Shown here piece by piece: positions 50,554 to 59,176 of a stretch of 64,000 bases of DNA (the stretch's first letter is position 1; the number at the start of each line of letters is the position of its first letter). The stretch spans positions 52,434-116,433 of the forward strand of contig JAQSWD010000003.1 in assembly GCA_029266835.1 (NCBI GenBank), written 5' to 3'. The translations under genes and the position numbers were made by a program. The stretch is from Steroidobacteraceae bacterium (GTDB lineage Bacteria; Pseudomonadota; Gammaproteobacteria; Steroidobacterales; Steroidobacteraceae). Under the pieces are notes generated by a model. That model was given only the letters and a program-made list of their open reading frames with translations. It ran no database searches and had not been told where the DNA came from.

Positions 50554-52554
50554 TCAGGCCTGCGAGGCCGCGCCCTTCCGTCCGACGCTGTACATCCACC
50601 AGGCGACCGCACCCAGGAACGCGAGGCCCACCCACTCACCCACCGAACCGCCAACCTGCAGGTTCGCGGGCAGCGCGAACACCTCGCGGTTCTTCGAGAA
50701 GTAGATGGCGAAGCCGATGAAGATTCCCATCAGTGCCTCACCGGTGATCAAGCCGGCGGCGAACAGCATGCCTTTACGGTTGCGCTTCTCGGACTCCTCC
50801 TCCGTCAGGCCCTTGCCCATGGTGCGGGTCACCAGGTAGTTGAGCAGGCCGCCGAGGAAGATGGGCACCATGGTTTCGAGCGGCAGATAGATGCCGATCG
50901 CCGCTGCGAGCACCGGCACGCGGAACGGCGCCTTCCTCGACTTCAGGAACAGGTCGAAGAGAATGACCGCGACACCAATCACCGCGCCGATCGCGATCAT
51001 TCCCCAGGGCAGCTCGCCACCGAAGATGCCCTTTGCGATCGAAGCCATGAGGTTGGCCTGCGCGGCCTCGAGCGACTGCGGATGCTCGGGCGTGCGCGGA
51101 CCAATGCCGTAGCTTTCGGCGAGCACGTTGAGCGTCGGCGCCATCACCATCGCGCAGGAGATGGAGCCGATGGCGAGCATCACCTGCTGGCGCCACGGCG
51201 TCGCGCCGACGATGTACCCGGCCTTGAGGTCCTGGAGGTTGTCGCCGGCGATGCACGCCGCGCAACAAACCACCGCGCCGATCATCACCGCGGCGACCGG
51301 TCCGATGGAGGAGTCCTTGCCGAGGAACGCCGCCAGCACCAGCGCCGCGAACAGGATGGTCGCGATCGTGATGCCGGACACCGGGTTGTTGGACGAGCCC
51401 ACGAGGCCGGCCATGTATCCCGACACGGAGCAGAACAGGAACCCGGCGACGATCATGATCACCGACATGGTCAGCGCGACGCCGATACTGCCGCCCACCG
51501 ACAGGCCGCTGCTCTTGAGGATCCACCAGTACAGCAGCGCCAGCGGAATCGTGAAGAGCACCGTGCCGAGCATCACCCACTTCATGGGCAGGTCGCGGTC
51601 GGTGTGCGCGATGATCGCGCTGGAGCCAGCCCGTGCCGCCGCGAGTCCGCTCCTGACGCCCGAAGCGATGGAGCCACGCAGCGTGATCAAGGCCCACAGG
51701 CCGCCGACCAGCATCGCGCCGACACCGAGATAGCGGATCTGGGCGCCACGCAGGATCTGTGCCGACACCTCCGCGCATTCGCCACCCGACAGGCCCTGGC
51801 AGGCGCCAGCAACGGTCGCGGCCAGCTCGGGGTTCTGCGGCAGGAAATACGTGTGGTAGATAGGGATCGCGATGTTGAACGACAACAGGCTGCCCGAGAC
51901 GACGACTGCGCCGATGTTGAGGCCGACGATGTAGCCCACGCCAAGCAGCGCGGGCGACAGGTTCGTCCCCATGTACCCCAGGTACTTGCCGAGGAATCCG
52001 CTCGCCAGCGAGCTGTCGGGAATCAGCTTGAAGCCGCTGGCAGTGAACAGCTTGCCGATCGCGCCGCCGAGCGAGGCGATACCGAGGACCTTGAGGCCGG
52101 CCGACGGATTCTCACCCGCCTTGAGGACTTCGGCGGCCGCCTTGCCTTCGGGGAAGGTCATCTTCTGATCGACGATCAGCGAGCGGCGCAGCGGTACCGA
52201 GAACAGCACTCCGAGCAAACCACCCAGGCCGGCGATCGCCAGCACCCACGAGTACTTGAAGTCCGTCCAGTACCCCATGATGACCAGCGCGGGCACGGTG
52301 AAGATCACACCCGAAGCGATGGATGTGCCGGCCGATGCGCCGGTCTGCACGATGTTGTTCTCGAGGATTCCACCTCCGCCCAGCGCGCGCAGCACGGCCA
52401 TGGAAACCACCGCCGCGGGAATCGCTGAGGCAATGGTCATACCGGCAAAGAGGCCCAGGTAGGTGTTGGCCGCGGCGAGAATCACCGCGAGCACCACGGC
52501 CAGTATGATCGCGCGCGCGGTAAGCTGCGGCGCCGTTGCGTCGTTCGTGTTCAT
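50554..52554 (-). CDS. OPT-family oligopeptide transporter
   Basis: 666 residues with about 15 hydrophobic helices. OPT features: AANTYLGLFAGMTIASAIPA near the N-terminus, MTFPEGKAAAEVLKAG, NLSPALLGVGYIVGLNIGA, SSNNPVSGITIATILFAALV and GDNLQDLKAGYIVGATPWRQ. The family moves oligopeptides or peptide-metal complexes into the cytoplasm with protons. Third gene of a minus-strand run POT transporter / M2 peptidase / OPT, separated from the peptidase by 113 bp holding tandem hairpins. Two hairpins follow its stop. Confidence 0.93.
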   Translation of the reverse strand: MNTNDATAPQLTARAIILAVVLAVILAAANTYLGLFAGMTIASAIPAAVVSMAVLRALGGGGILENNIVQTGASAGTSIASGVIFTVPALVIMGYWTDFKYSWVLAIAGLGGLLGVLFSVPLRRSLIVDQKMTFPEGKAAAEVLKAGENPSAGLKVLGIASLGGAIGKLFTASGFKLIPDSSLASGFLGKYLGYMGTNLSPALLGVGYIVGLNIGAVVVSGSLLSFNIAIPIYHTYFLPQNPELAATVAGACQGLSGGECAEVSAQILRGAQIRYLGVGAMLVGGLWALITLRGSIASGVRSGLAAARAGSSAIIAHTDRDLPMKWVMLGTVLFTIPLALLYWWILKSSGLSVGGSIGVALTMSVIMIVAGFLFCSVSGYMAGLVGSSNNPVSGITIATILFAALVLAAFLGKDSSIGPVAAVMIGAVVCCAACIAGDNLQDLKAGYIVGATPWRQQVMLAIGSISCAMVMAPTLNVLAESYGIGPRTPEHPQSLEAAQANLMASIAKGIFGGELPWGMIAIGAVIGVAVILFDLFLKSRKAPFRVPVLAAAIGIYLPLETMVPIFLGGLLNYLVTRTMGKGLTEEESEKRNRKGMLFAAGLITGEALMGIFIGFAIYFSKNREVFALPANLQVGGSVGEWVGLAFLGAVAWWMYSVGRKGAASQA

Positions 52555-52582
52555 TTCACTTCCCCATTCTTGTCAGGTGGAC

Positions 52583-52683
52583 GAAGCGGCTTACCAGCCG
52601 CAGCTGCTTTCTCATTCTCCGCTGCGGCCTACCAGCCGCAGCTGCTTTCTCATTGTTCCGCTGCGGCCTACCAGCCGCAGCTC
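52583..52683. repeat. Three tandem hairpin repeats of 38-39 bp derived from the end of the M2 peptidase gene
   Basis: Core (plus strand) GCGGC-(T/C)TACCA-GCCGC starts at 52586, 52624 and 52663, followed by AGCTGCTTTCTCATT in the first two copies. The third copy is the true 3' end of the peptidase gene, with its TAG stop in the hairpin loop. Each copy folds as GCGGC/GCCGC or longer, giving consecutive hairpins between the peptidase and OPT genes. Confidence 0.85.
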
Positions 52684-54503
52684 TGGCCCTTGTTCTGCTC
52701 GGCCAGCCAGCCTTCCAGCGGCTTGAAATAATCGATGATCGCCGAGGCGTCCATCTCGCGGGTGCCGGTGAGTTTCTCCAGCGTGTCCGGCCACGGCTGG
52801 CTCTGGCCGAGCGCCATCATCGCGCCGTATTTCGCGCCGGCGTCCTTGTTGCCGAAGATCGAGCACTCGTGCAGCGGCCCCTGGTAACCGGCGGCATCAC
52901 ACAGCGCCTTGTGGAACTGGAACTGCAGGATGAACGACAGGAAATAGCGCGTGTACGGCGTGTTGCCGGGGATGTGGTACTTCGCGCCCGGATCGAAATC
53001 GTCTTCGGTGCGTTCGACCGGCGGAACCACGCCCTGGTACTTGCGGCGCAGGTCCCACCAGGCCTTGTTGTACTCCGACGGTTTGATGCGGCCGTCGAAC
53101 ACGCCCCAACGCCATTCGTCGATGAGTTTGCCGAAGGGCAGGAAGGCAATTTTTTCCAGCGCCATCTTCATCTGCTGGTTGATGACGGCTTCCTGCGAGG
53201 GCTTCACCGCACCCACCAGCCCGATCTGGTGTAGATAGGCCGGCGTGACCGAGAGGTTGACCGCGTCGCCGATGGCCTCGTGGAAGCCATCGTGCGCGCC
53301 GCCCTGGAACAGCGGCGGCTGGTCCTTGTACCAGATGTAGTAGTAGACGTGGCCGAGCTCGTGGTAGACCGTGAACAGGTCTTCCTCGACTGGCTTGATG
53401 CACATCTTGATGCGCACGTCGTCCTTGTCGTCGATGTCCCAGGCGCTGGCATGACAGACCACCTCACGATCGCGCGGGCGGACGAACATGGAGCGCTCCC
53501 AGAAAGTCTGCGGCAGCGCCGGGAAGCCGATCGAGGTGTAGAAACTCTCGGCGGACTTCGTCATCTGGATGGCATCCCACTTCTTTGCCTGCAGCAGGCG
53601 GTCGGCGGATTCGATGCTGGCGTTGGGATAGGGTTTGAGCAGGTCGTCGTAGACGCGGTTCCACTGCTGCGCCCACATGTTGCCCAACAGGTGCACGGGG
53701 ATGGGCTGGCCATCAGCCACCTTGTCCTTGCCGTACTTCTCGCCGAGACGCTTGCGCGCGTAGCAGTGCAGACCCTTGTACAGCGGCTCCACCTGCGAGT
53801 AGAGGCGCGCGGCTTCCTTCTCGAAGTCGGCCGCGGGCATGTCGTAGCCGGAACGCCAGAGCACGCCGAGGTTCTCGTAGCCCAGCTCCTTCGCGCCCTC
53901 GTTGGCGAGATCCGCGAAACGCTGGTACTTGGGTCGCATCGGCTTCGCGATGGAATGCCAGCCCGTCCAGGCCTCGGTGACCTGGTCGTAGTTGCGGCTT
54001 TTGGCGATCACGTCGGAGAGCGCGTCGAGATTGAAGCAGCCCTTGTCGTCCTTGTCGGCGCTGAGCAGCGTCGCGCCCTGCGGGCAATACTTCCCTTCGC
54101 CGTACATGGCATCGAGCTCGGTGCCCAGCGACGCAAGCTCCGCGCGCTTGGCGGCATCGGCCGGCGCCGGCGCGCTCACGCCGAGTTTGATGAGCTCCAG
54201 CGAACGCGCCACTGCGGGGTCGAGCTTCTCGCTGTCGTAGGCCTTGAGCTCGGTCGCCTTCCGGTTGTAGTACTCGAGGGTGCGCTCGGTGGCCTTCGCG
54301 TTGAGATACTGCGTGTCCACGGTGATGTTGGTGGCCTGCGTCCAGCCCGCGGCATTGCCTTCGCGGGCGAGGTCGATCAGGTCCTTGTTGAACTCGGCGA
54401 CGAAATCCGCCGCCGGCTTCCTGGGGGCAGTAGTTTGGTCCCCGGAACCGCCACAGGAAACCAGGGCGCACGACAGAACAATGGCCAGCAGGGAAGTTTT
54501 CAT
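52668..54503 (-). CDS. M2-family dipeptidyl carboxypeptidase lipoprotein (ACE-like)
   Basis: 611 residues. A lipoprotein signal peptide with lipobox ALVSC, Cys17. The zinc site is HELGH (His381, Glu382, His385 in TVYHELGHVYYY) with third ligand Glu409 in GFHEAIGD. Other ACE-like blocks: WERSMFVRPRDREVVCHASA, FLPFGKLIDEWRWGVFDG and WWDLRRKYQGVVPP. It should remove C-terminal dipeptides from oligopeptides in the periplasm. The start overlaps the POT transporter stop by 4 bp, so transport and peptide digestion are co-expressed. The 3' end lies within a tandem hairpin array. Confidence 0.94.
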   Translation of the reverse strand: MKTSLLAIVLSCALVSCGGSGDQTTAPRKPAADFVAEFNKDLIDLAREGNAAGWTQATNITVDTQYLNAKATERTLEYYNRKATELKAYDSEKLDPAVARSLELIKLGVSAPAPADAAKRAELASLGTELDAMYGEGKYCPQGATLLSADKDDKGCFNLDALSDVIAKSRNYDQVTEAWTGWHSIAKPMRPKYQRFADLANEGAKELGYENLGVLWRSGYDMPAADFEKEAARLYSQVEPLYKGLHCYARKRLGEKYGKDKVADGQPIPVHLLGNMWAQQWNRVYDDLLKPYPNASIESADRLLQAKKWDAIQMTKSAESFYTSIGFPALPQTFWERSMFVRPRDREVVCHASAWDIDDKDDVRIKMCIKPVEEDLFTVYHELGHVYYYIWYKDQPPLFQGGAHDGFHEAIGDAVNLSVTPAYLHQIGLVGAVKPSQEAVINQQMKMALEKIAFLPFGKLIDEWRWGVFDGRIKPSEYNKAWWDLRRKYQGVVPPVERTEDDFDPGAKYHIPGNTPYTRYFLSFILQFQFHKALCDAAGYQGPLHECSIFGNKDAGAKYGAMMALGQSQPWPDTLEKLTGTREMDASAIIDYFKPLEGWLAEQNKGQSCGW

Positions 54504-56035
54504 TTCGCGTCTCCAATCCATGAACGCAATCCGCGTGATACGAGCAGGATCACCACGCCGGAACCGACACCGATCAGCGTCATCACCAGGAAGATGTCCG
54601 GCATCTGGTCGGCCTTGGCTTCGGCGAACTGTCCGCCGACGAGGCCCGCGATGGTGTTGCCGATGGCCGTGCCCAGGAACCACGTTCCCATCATGCGGCT
54701 CACGAATTTCGCCGGCGCCAGCTTGGTGACGTTGGACAACCCCACGGGCGAGAGGCACAACTCACCGAAGGTGTGGAACAGGAATGCCAGCAGCAGCCAC
54801 ACCGGTCCGACCCTGCCGCCCGTGGACACGACGAACTTGGCGGCGAACACCATGACCAGGAAACCCACGCCCAGCAGCAGCAGGCCGATGCCCATTTTCA
54901 GCGGAGCCGAGGGGTCGAGGTTGCGCGCGCCCAGCCACACCCAGAACCAGGCGAATACCGGCGCGAAGATGATGATGAACCAGGGGTTGGCGGACTGATA
55001 CCACGAACCGGGGTGTTGTCCGTCGGCGAACCAGCTGCCGAGCGCGGAGCGGTCCGTGTACTCGAACGCGAAGGTGTTGAACGTGGTGCCCTGCTGTTCG
55101 AAGCCGCCCCAGAAGAGCACGGCGCAGAAGAAGAACACGATGATGACGCCTATCTTCTTCTTTGCCGCGGTGTCGAGGCCGCCGAAGAACAGTACGTAGC
55201 CGAAGAACGCCACCGCCAGCGCAACCTGGCAGACGAACATGCCCATCGCGAGCTGTTCCTTGCTCGGCGGGTTGTCGCCCGTCAGCAGGCCCAGTGTGAC
55301 CGCGACCGCCACGACGCCGATGCCGATGATCAGGCTCCAGGTGCGCTTGCGCGTGGCCGGTGGCACATCGCGGGGCGGCAGGCCGGCGTTGCCGAGATAA
55401 CGCTGGGAGAAAACGAAGTACAGGGTGCCGAGCAGCGTGGCCACGCCGCAGGTGGCGAAGCCCAGGCGCCAGTTGATCTTCTCGCCTAACAACCCGGCCG
55501 CGAGCAGGGGGCCGACGAAGGCGCCGAGATTGATGCCCATGTAGAAGATGGAGAAGCCCGCGTCGCGCCGCGTGCCGGGTTGACCCTCGTACAACGCGCC
55601 CACCACCGACGAGACGTTCGGTTTCAGCAGTCCGATGCCGATGACCATGACGAAGACGCCGGCATAGAACAGCGCCGGCGGTGCGGGTATGGCCAGCATG
55701 AAATTGCCGGCGGCGATGAACAACCCGCCGATGAAGATCGCCTTGCGCTGCCCTATGAGCTGATCCGCGATCCATCCGCCCGGAATGGCGAGCAGGTATG
55801 CGCCACCGGCGAACAGCGCGTACATCGCGCCCGCTTCGGTGCCAGTGAGCTGGAAGCCCGGATTGGGCGCAACCGTCGCCGCCGTGAGGAACGGCAACAA
55901 CATGGTCCGCATGCCGTAGTAGGTGAATCGCTCGAAGAACTCGACGAGGAAACAGGTGACCAGGCCGCGTGGGTGTCCGAAGAACTGCTTGCCAGGGTCC
56001 GCCGACACGACCGTGGTCGCGGTGGGATCGTTCAT
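54500..56035 (-). CDS. POT-family proton-dependent oligopeptide transporter
   Basis: 511 residues, 12 to 14 membrane helices. The proton-coupling motif ExxERFxYYG is present in VEFFERFTYYGMRTM near the N-terminus. Also GGWIADQLIGQRKAIFIG, IGIGLLKPNVSSVVGALY and FSIFYMGINLGAFVGPLLA are the PTR2 signatures. It imports di- and tripeptides. The ATG at 56035 matches family N-termini better than the upstream in-frame ATG. First gene of the run POT / M2 peptidase / OPT, with a 4-bp overlap to the peptidase. Confidence 0.93.
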   Translation of the reverse strand: MNDPTATTVVSADPGKQFFGHPRGLVTCFLVEFFERFTYYGMRTMLLPFLTAATVAPNPGFQLTGTEAGAMYALFAGGAYLLAIPGGWIADQLIGQRKAIFIGGLFIAAGNFMLAIPAPPALFYAGVFVMVIGIGLLKPNVSSVVGALYEGQPGTRRDAGFSIFYMGINLGAFVGPLLAAGLLGEKINWRLGFATCGVATLLGTLYFVFSQRYLGNAGLPPRDVPPATRKRTWSLIIGIGVVAVAVTLGLLTGDNPPSKEQLAMGMFVCQVALAVAFFGYVLFFGGLDTAAKKKIGVIIVFFFCAVLFWGGFEQQGTTFNTFAFEYTDRSALGSWFADGQHPGSWYQSANPWFIIIFAPVFAWFWVWLGARNLDPSAPLKMGIGLLLLGVGFLVMVFAAKFVVSTGGRVGPVWLLLAFLFHTFGELCLSPVGLSNVTKLAPAKFVSRMMGTWFLGTAIGNTIAGLVGGQFAEAKADQMPDIFLVMTLIGVGSGVVILLVSRGLRSWIGDAK

Positions 56036-56223
56036 CTTGGTAATGCCCCGAATTTTTATGGGCGCTGTTGCGCCGCGTTGGCGCCGAGTCTGAACCAACG
56101 GCCCCGGGGCCAGCAAGGCGCGGCGAGGCTATTTGCCCGCGCGTACTTCCGTGATTCGGGCGCGATTCGGCTGTGATCGGGGCGCGCGCTTCGGGCCGGC
56201 GCGCGGCGCAGTCGCTCGACCGC

Positions 56224-57015
56224 TCAGCTCGCTTCGGCGTCCTTGTTCTCGAGCGCTTCCTTCTCCGCGGCTTCGCGACGCATCTTCTGCATGATTCGCG
56301 CCATCACCAGGCCGCCCTCGTAGAGCAGCCACATGGGCAACGCCATGATGGTCTGCGAGATCGCATCCGGCGGCGTGAGGAACGCCGCTACCACGAAGAT
56401 GCCGATGATCACGTAGCCGCGGTTCTTGCCGAGGCTTTCGACCTTGACGATACCGGTGAGTACCAGCAGCACCACGGCCACGGGCACTTCGAATGCCACG
56501 CCGAAGGCGAAGAACATGGTGAGGATGAAATCGAGGTACGCGGCGATGTCAGGCATGTAGGCGACGCCCGCGGGCGCGGTGCCGACGAGGTAGCTGAACA
56601 TCACCGGGAACACGACGAAGTACGCGAACACGACTCCGCAATAGAACAGCAACACCGATGACACCAGCAGTGGCACGGCGAACCGCTTCTCGCGCTTGTA
56701 GAGGCCCGGCGCCACGAACGCCCAGATCTGGTAGAGCAGCACGGGCATGGCGAAGAAGATCGAGACGTAGAACGCCAGCTTGAACGGCGTCATGAACGGA
56801 GTCACCACGCCGGTGGCGATGAGCTGCGTGCCCGTGGGTAGTTTGTCGAGCAGCGGCTGCGCGACGAAGCTGTAGAGATCGTTGGCGAAGACCGCGCAGG
56901 GAATGAACACCACCAGCAGCGCGAGCAGGCCTTTCATCAGCCGGTCGCGCAGCTCGAGCAGGTGCGACATCAGCGTGCCTTCGGCGAGCGTTTCGTTCTT
57001 GTTGTCCTCGCTCAT
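56224..57015 (-). CDS. tatC: Sec-independent protein translocase subunit TatC
   Basis: 263 residues, six membrane helices. The N-terminal substrate-binding region MSHLLELRDRLMKGLLALLV is intact, as are FYVSIFFAMPVLLYQIWAFV, APGLYKREKRF, DFILTMFFAFGVAFEVPVAV and FLTPPDAISQTIMALPMWLL. It recognises the twin-Arg signal. A charged, Ala/Glu-rich tail follows. It is 2 bp after tatB in the tatA-tatB-tatC operon. Confidence 0.97.
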   Translation of the reverse strand: MSEDNKNETLAEGTLMSHLLELRDRLMKGLLALLVVFIPCAVFANDLYSFVAQPLLDKLPTGTQLIATGVVTPFMTPFKLAFYVSIFFAMPVLLYQIWAFVAPGLYKREKRFAVPLLVSSVLLFYCGVVFAYFVVFPVMFSYLVGTAPAGVAYMPDIAAYLDFILTMFFAFGVAFEVPVAVVLLVLTGIVKVESLGKNRGYVIIGIFVVAAFLTPPDAISQTIMALPMWLLYEGGLVMARIMQKMRREAAEKEALENKDAEAS

Positions 57016-57017
57016 CG

Positions 57018-57449
57018 CTACGGCGCTTTCGGCTGATCGGGGTTGTCAGTCAGGTCGAGTTCGCCCTGTTGCGCATCCGGCGGCGGCGCGGCTTCGGCAG
57101 CGGCGCGGTTGGCGGAGTGCATGTGGTGATCGGGTGGATAGAACTCTTCTTCGACGTCCTGGTACGGCGTAGGTGGCGCGTTCTCGGTCGCGGCCGGAGC
57201 CGGGGCTGGAGGTGGCGTGGCGGCGGGCTTCGGCTCGAGCGAGGTGTCGATGCCCGGGTCGATGCTCACCTTGGTTTCGAGGTTGTGAGCTTCTTCTTCG
57301 AGCTGGTCGCGGAACTGGCGCGCCATCGCGCGCGCGCGGCCCACCCAGCGGCCCACCTGCTGCGCCAGCTTGGGCAGCTTCTGTGGTCCTAACACCAGCA
57401 GCGCCAGTGCGAAGATCAGGAGGAGTTCGGTGAATCCGACTTCAAACAT
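57018..57449 (-). CDS. tatB: Sec-independent protein translocase subunit TatB
   Basis: 143 residues. The N-terminal helix MFEVGFTELLLIFALALLVL with the Glu8 position of TatB, then GPQKLPKLAQQVGRWVGRAR and an amphipathic helix. The C-terminal half is a Pro/Ala/Glu-rich, probably disordered tail. It forms the substrate receptor with TatC. It is 90 bp after tatA and 2 bp before tatC. Confidence 0.95.
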   Translation of the reverse strand: MFEVGFTELLLIFALALLVLGPQKLPKLAQQVGRWVGRARAMARQFRDQLEEEAHNLETKVSIDPGIDTSLEPKPAATPPPAPAPAATENAPPTPYQDVEEEFYPPDHHMHSANRAAAEAAPPPDAQQGELDLTDNPDQPKAP

Positions 57450-57539
57450 GGACGGCTATGCCGGCAAACAGGAAAGTTTCGCCGCGCGGCGGTCGGGATC
57501 GGAGCGGGTCAGGAGTTGCCAGCGCCCCGCGCCGGCGCA

Positions 57540-57770
57540 TCAGGCCTTGTGCTCGCTCTTCTCCGCGTTCGACTTCGCGGATTCGGAAAATTCGGCGTCG
57601 GCCTTGAGCTGCTTGACCGACTCTTCCTGGTCGCCGTCGTTCATCGACTTCTTGAATCCGCGCACGGCGGAGCCGAGATCGGAACCGATGGTCTTCAGCT
57701 TCTTGGCCCCGAAGATCAGCAAGACGACGATGAGAATGACAACGAGTTCTTTGAAACCGATCGGGCCCAT
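57540..57770 (-). CDS. tatA: Sec-independent protein translocase subunit TatA
   Basis: 76 residues. Membrane helix FKELVVILIVVLLIFGAKKL followed by amphipathic KTIGSDLGSAVRGFKKSM (the FGxxKLxxxGxxLGxAxxGFK pattern) and an acidic/Lys tail. It forms the translocation pore. The start at 57770 is set by GGAG 6 bp upstream; a TTG five codons earlier is not needed. First gene of tatABC. Upstream is dtd, a neighbour of tat genes in several gammaproteobacteria. Confidence 0.96.
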   Translation of the reverse strand: MGPIGFKELVVILIVVLLIFGAKKLKTIGSDLGSAVRGFKKSMNDGDQEESVKQLKADAEFSESAKSNAEKSEHKA

Positions 57771-57911
57771 GAGGCGCTCCCACAAAGTAGTGGCCGGAAT
57801 GATAAGTCAACAGATGCCCGAAACCTAAGAAAGTTCGGCCGGGGCGAGACTCGCATCACGCGGGGCCCGGGACTGTTAAGTCCCTGTTACCACTAAGGTC
57901 TTGTGGCGCGC

Positions 57912-58388
57912 TTACTCGGCTTGAAGGCCGGCCTGGAGGGCGATATCCGTGCCGCTTCTGAGCCAGAACGTCACCGGCCCGTCATTGACCAGCGATACGC
58001 GCATGTGGGCGCCGAATTCGCCGGTTTCCACCGTCGCGTGTCGCGCGCGCGCGGTGGTCGCCAGGCCCGCGAACAGCGCACGCGCCGATTCCGGCGCCTC
58101 GGCGGTGCTGAAGCCGGGGCGCGTGCCCTTGTGGGTATCGGCCGCCAGCGTGAATTGCGGCACCAGCAGCAGGCCGCCACCGATGTCGCGCAACGAGAGG
58201 TTCATGCGGCCCGCGGGATCCTCGAAGATCCGGTAGGTGAGCACGCGCTCCAGCAGGCGTTCGCCGTGCCCGGGCTGGTCGCCGCGTTCCACGCCGATCA
58301 GCGCCAGGATGCCGCGCCCGATGCGGCCCACGACGCGCGTGTCGACGGTCACCGCCGCCTCACTGACCCTTTGTATGAGTGCTATCAA
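57912..58388 (-). CDS. dtd: D-aminoacyl-tRNA deacylase
   Basis: 158 residues. It removes D-amino acids, and glycine mischarged on tRNA-Ala, from tRNA. Motifs: MIALIQRVSEAAVTV, ALIGVERGD, the active-site strand LLLVPQFTLAADTHKGTRPG and the Gly-cisPro loop VSLVNDGPVTFWL. The first position of the usual SQFTL motif is Pro here, a common variant. Same orientation as tatABC, 141 bp upstream of tatA; divergent from the cytochrome gene. Confidence 0.95.
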   Translation of the reverse strand: MIALIQRVSEAAVTVDTRVVGRIGRGILALIGVERGDQPGHGERLLERVLTYRIFEDPAGRMNLSLRDIGGGLLLVPQFTLAADTHKGTRPGFSTAEAPESARALFAGLATTARARHATVETGEFGAHMRVSLVNDGPVTFWLRSGTDIALQAGLQAE

Positions 58389-58474
58389 GCCAACGTATTC
58401 TGCCCGGTGGCATTTGCGCGCCCAAGTCCTTAATATCGCGGCCTGTTTTTGGGAGTCCGGGGCCTATTCCAGTC

Positions 58475-59122
58475 ATGTCATTGCGCATTTCGCTCGCCGC
58501 CACCTTGTTGTACGCCGCCTTCGCGGGTCAGACCCAGGCCCAGGATGCCGCACCGGCCTTCAACGGCGACGCCAAGCAAGGCAAGGAACTGGCCTACACC
58601 TGCAACGGCTGCCACGCGATTCCTAACTACAAGAACGTGTACCCCACGTACTCGGTGCCCAAGCTGCACGGCCAGCGCCCGCAATACCTGGTCGCGGCGC
58701 TCAAGGCGTACAAGAGCGGTGAGCGTTCGCACGGCACCATGCATTCGCAGGCCGCCTCGATGAGCGATCAGGACATGGCCGACGTGGCCGCCTACCTCGC
58801 GGGTCCCGAGGTGCTGTCCGAGTCGAAGAACGACGTGCCGGCGGAAAAGCGCCCGAAGTCCAGCGAAGTCTGCCTGGCCTGCCATGGCACCAACGGCGTG
58901 GGCATCACGCCGGATTACCCCACGATCTCCGGGCAGCACCGCGACTACCTCGTCCGCGCGCTCATCGACTACCAGAAGGGCGGCCGCAAGAACGCCATCA
59001 TGGCCGGCATGGCTGCCAACCTCACGCGCGAGGAAATCGACGCGCTGGCCGCCTACTACGCGGGACAGAAGCCCGCCCTGCAGTCGGTGCCGAAGAAGGT
59101 TTCCTTCCTGTCTTCGAACTGA
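58475..59122 (+). CDS. Periplasmic dihaem cytochrome c (cytochrome c4 family)
   Basis: 215 residues. The signal peptide ends ...GQTQAQ. Two c-type haem sites: CNGCH at about residues 47-51 and CLACH at about 142-146, each in a cytochrome c domain of about 90 residues. Likely distal ligands are Met in the segments MHSQAASMSD and MAGMAANLT. It should carry electrons in the periplasm, for example to a terminal oxidase. The start at 58475 begins a proper signal peptide; the longer frame before it does not. Convergent with the S9 peptidase gene, 54 bp away. Confidence 0.92.
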   Translation: MSLRISLAATLLYAAFAGQTQAQDAAPAFNGDAKQGKELAYTCNGCHAIPNYKNVYPTYSVPKLHGQRPQYLVAALKAYKSGERSHGTMHSQAASMSDQDMADVAAYLAGPEVLSESKNDVPAEKRPKSSEVCLACHGTNGVGITPDYPTISGQHRDYLVRALIDYQKGGRKNAIMAGMAANLTREEIDALAAYYAGQKPALQSVPKKVSFLSSN

Positions 59123-59176
59123 TCGGCGGCGCTGGCTACTGCGCCAGCTGTATGTCGAGCTGACGCTCGCGCCTCG

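Noticed and set aside
50155..52428. 757-codon plus-strand frame opposite the EamA and OPT transporter genes
   Set aside because: His/Arg/Asp-rich, without motifs, and antisense to clear membrane-protein genes.
52583..52683. Short regularly spaced repeats considered as a CRISPR array
   Set aside because: Only three units, the repeats abut without unique spacers, and one unit is the coding 3' end of the peptidase gene.
53280..54998. 572-codon plus-strand frame opposite the M2 peptidase
   Set aside because: Shadow of a well-supported gene with full catalytic motifs.
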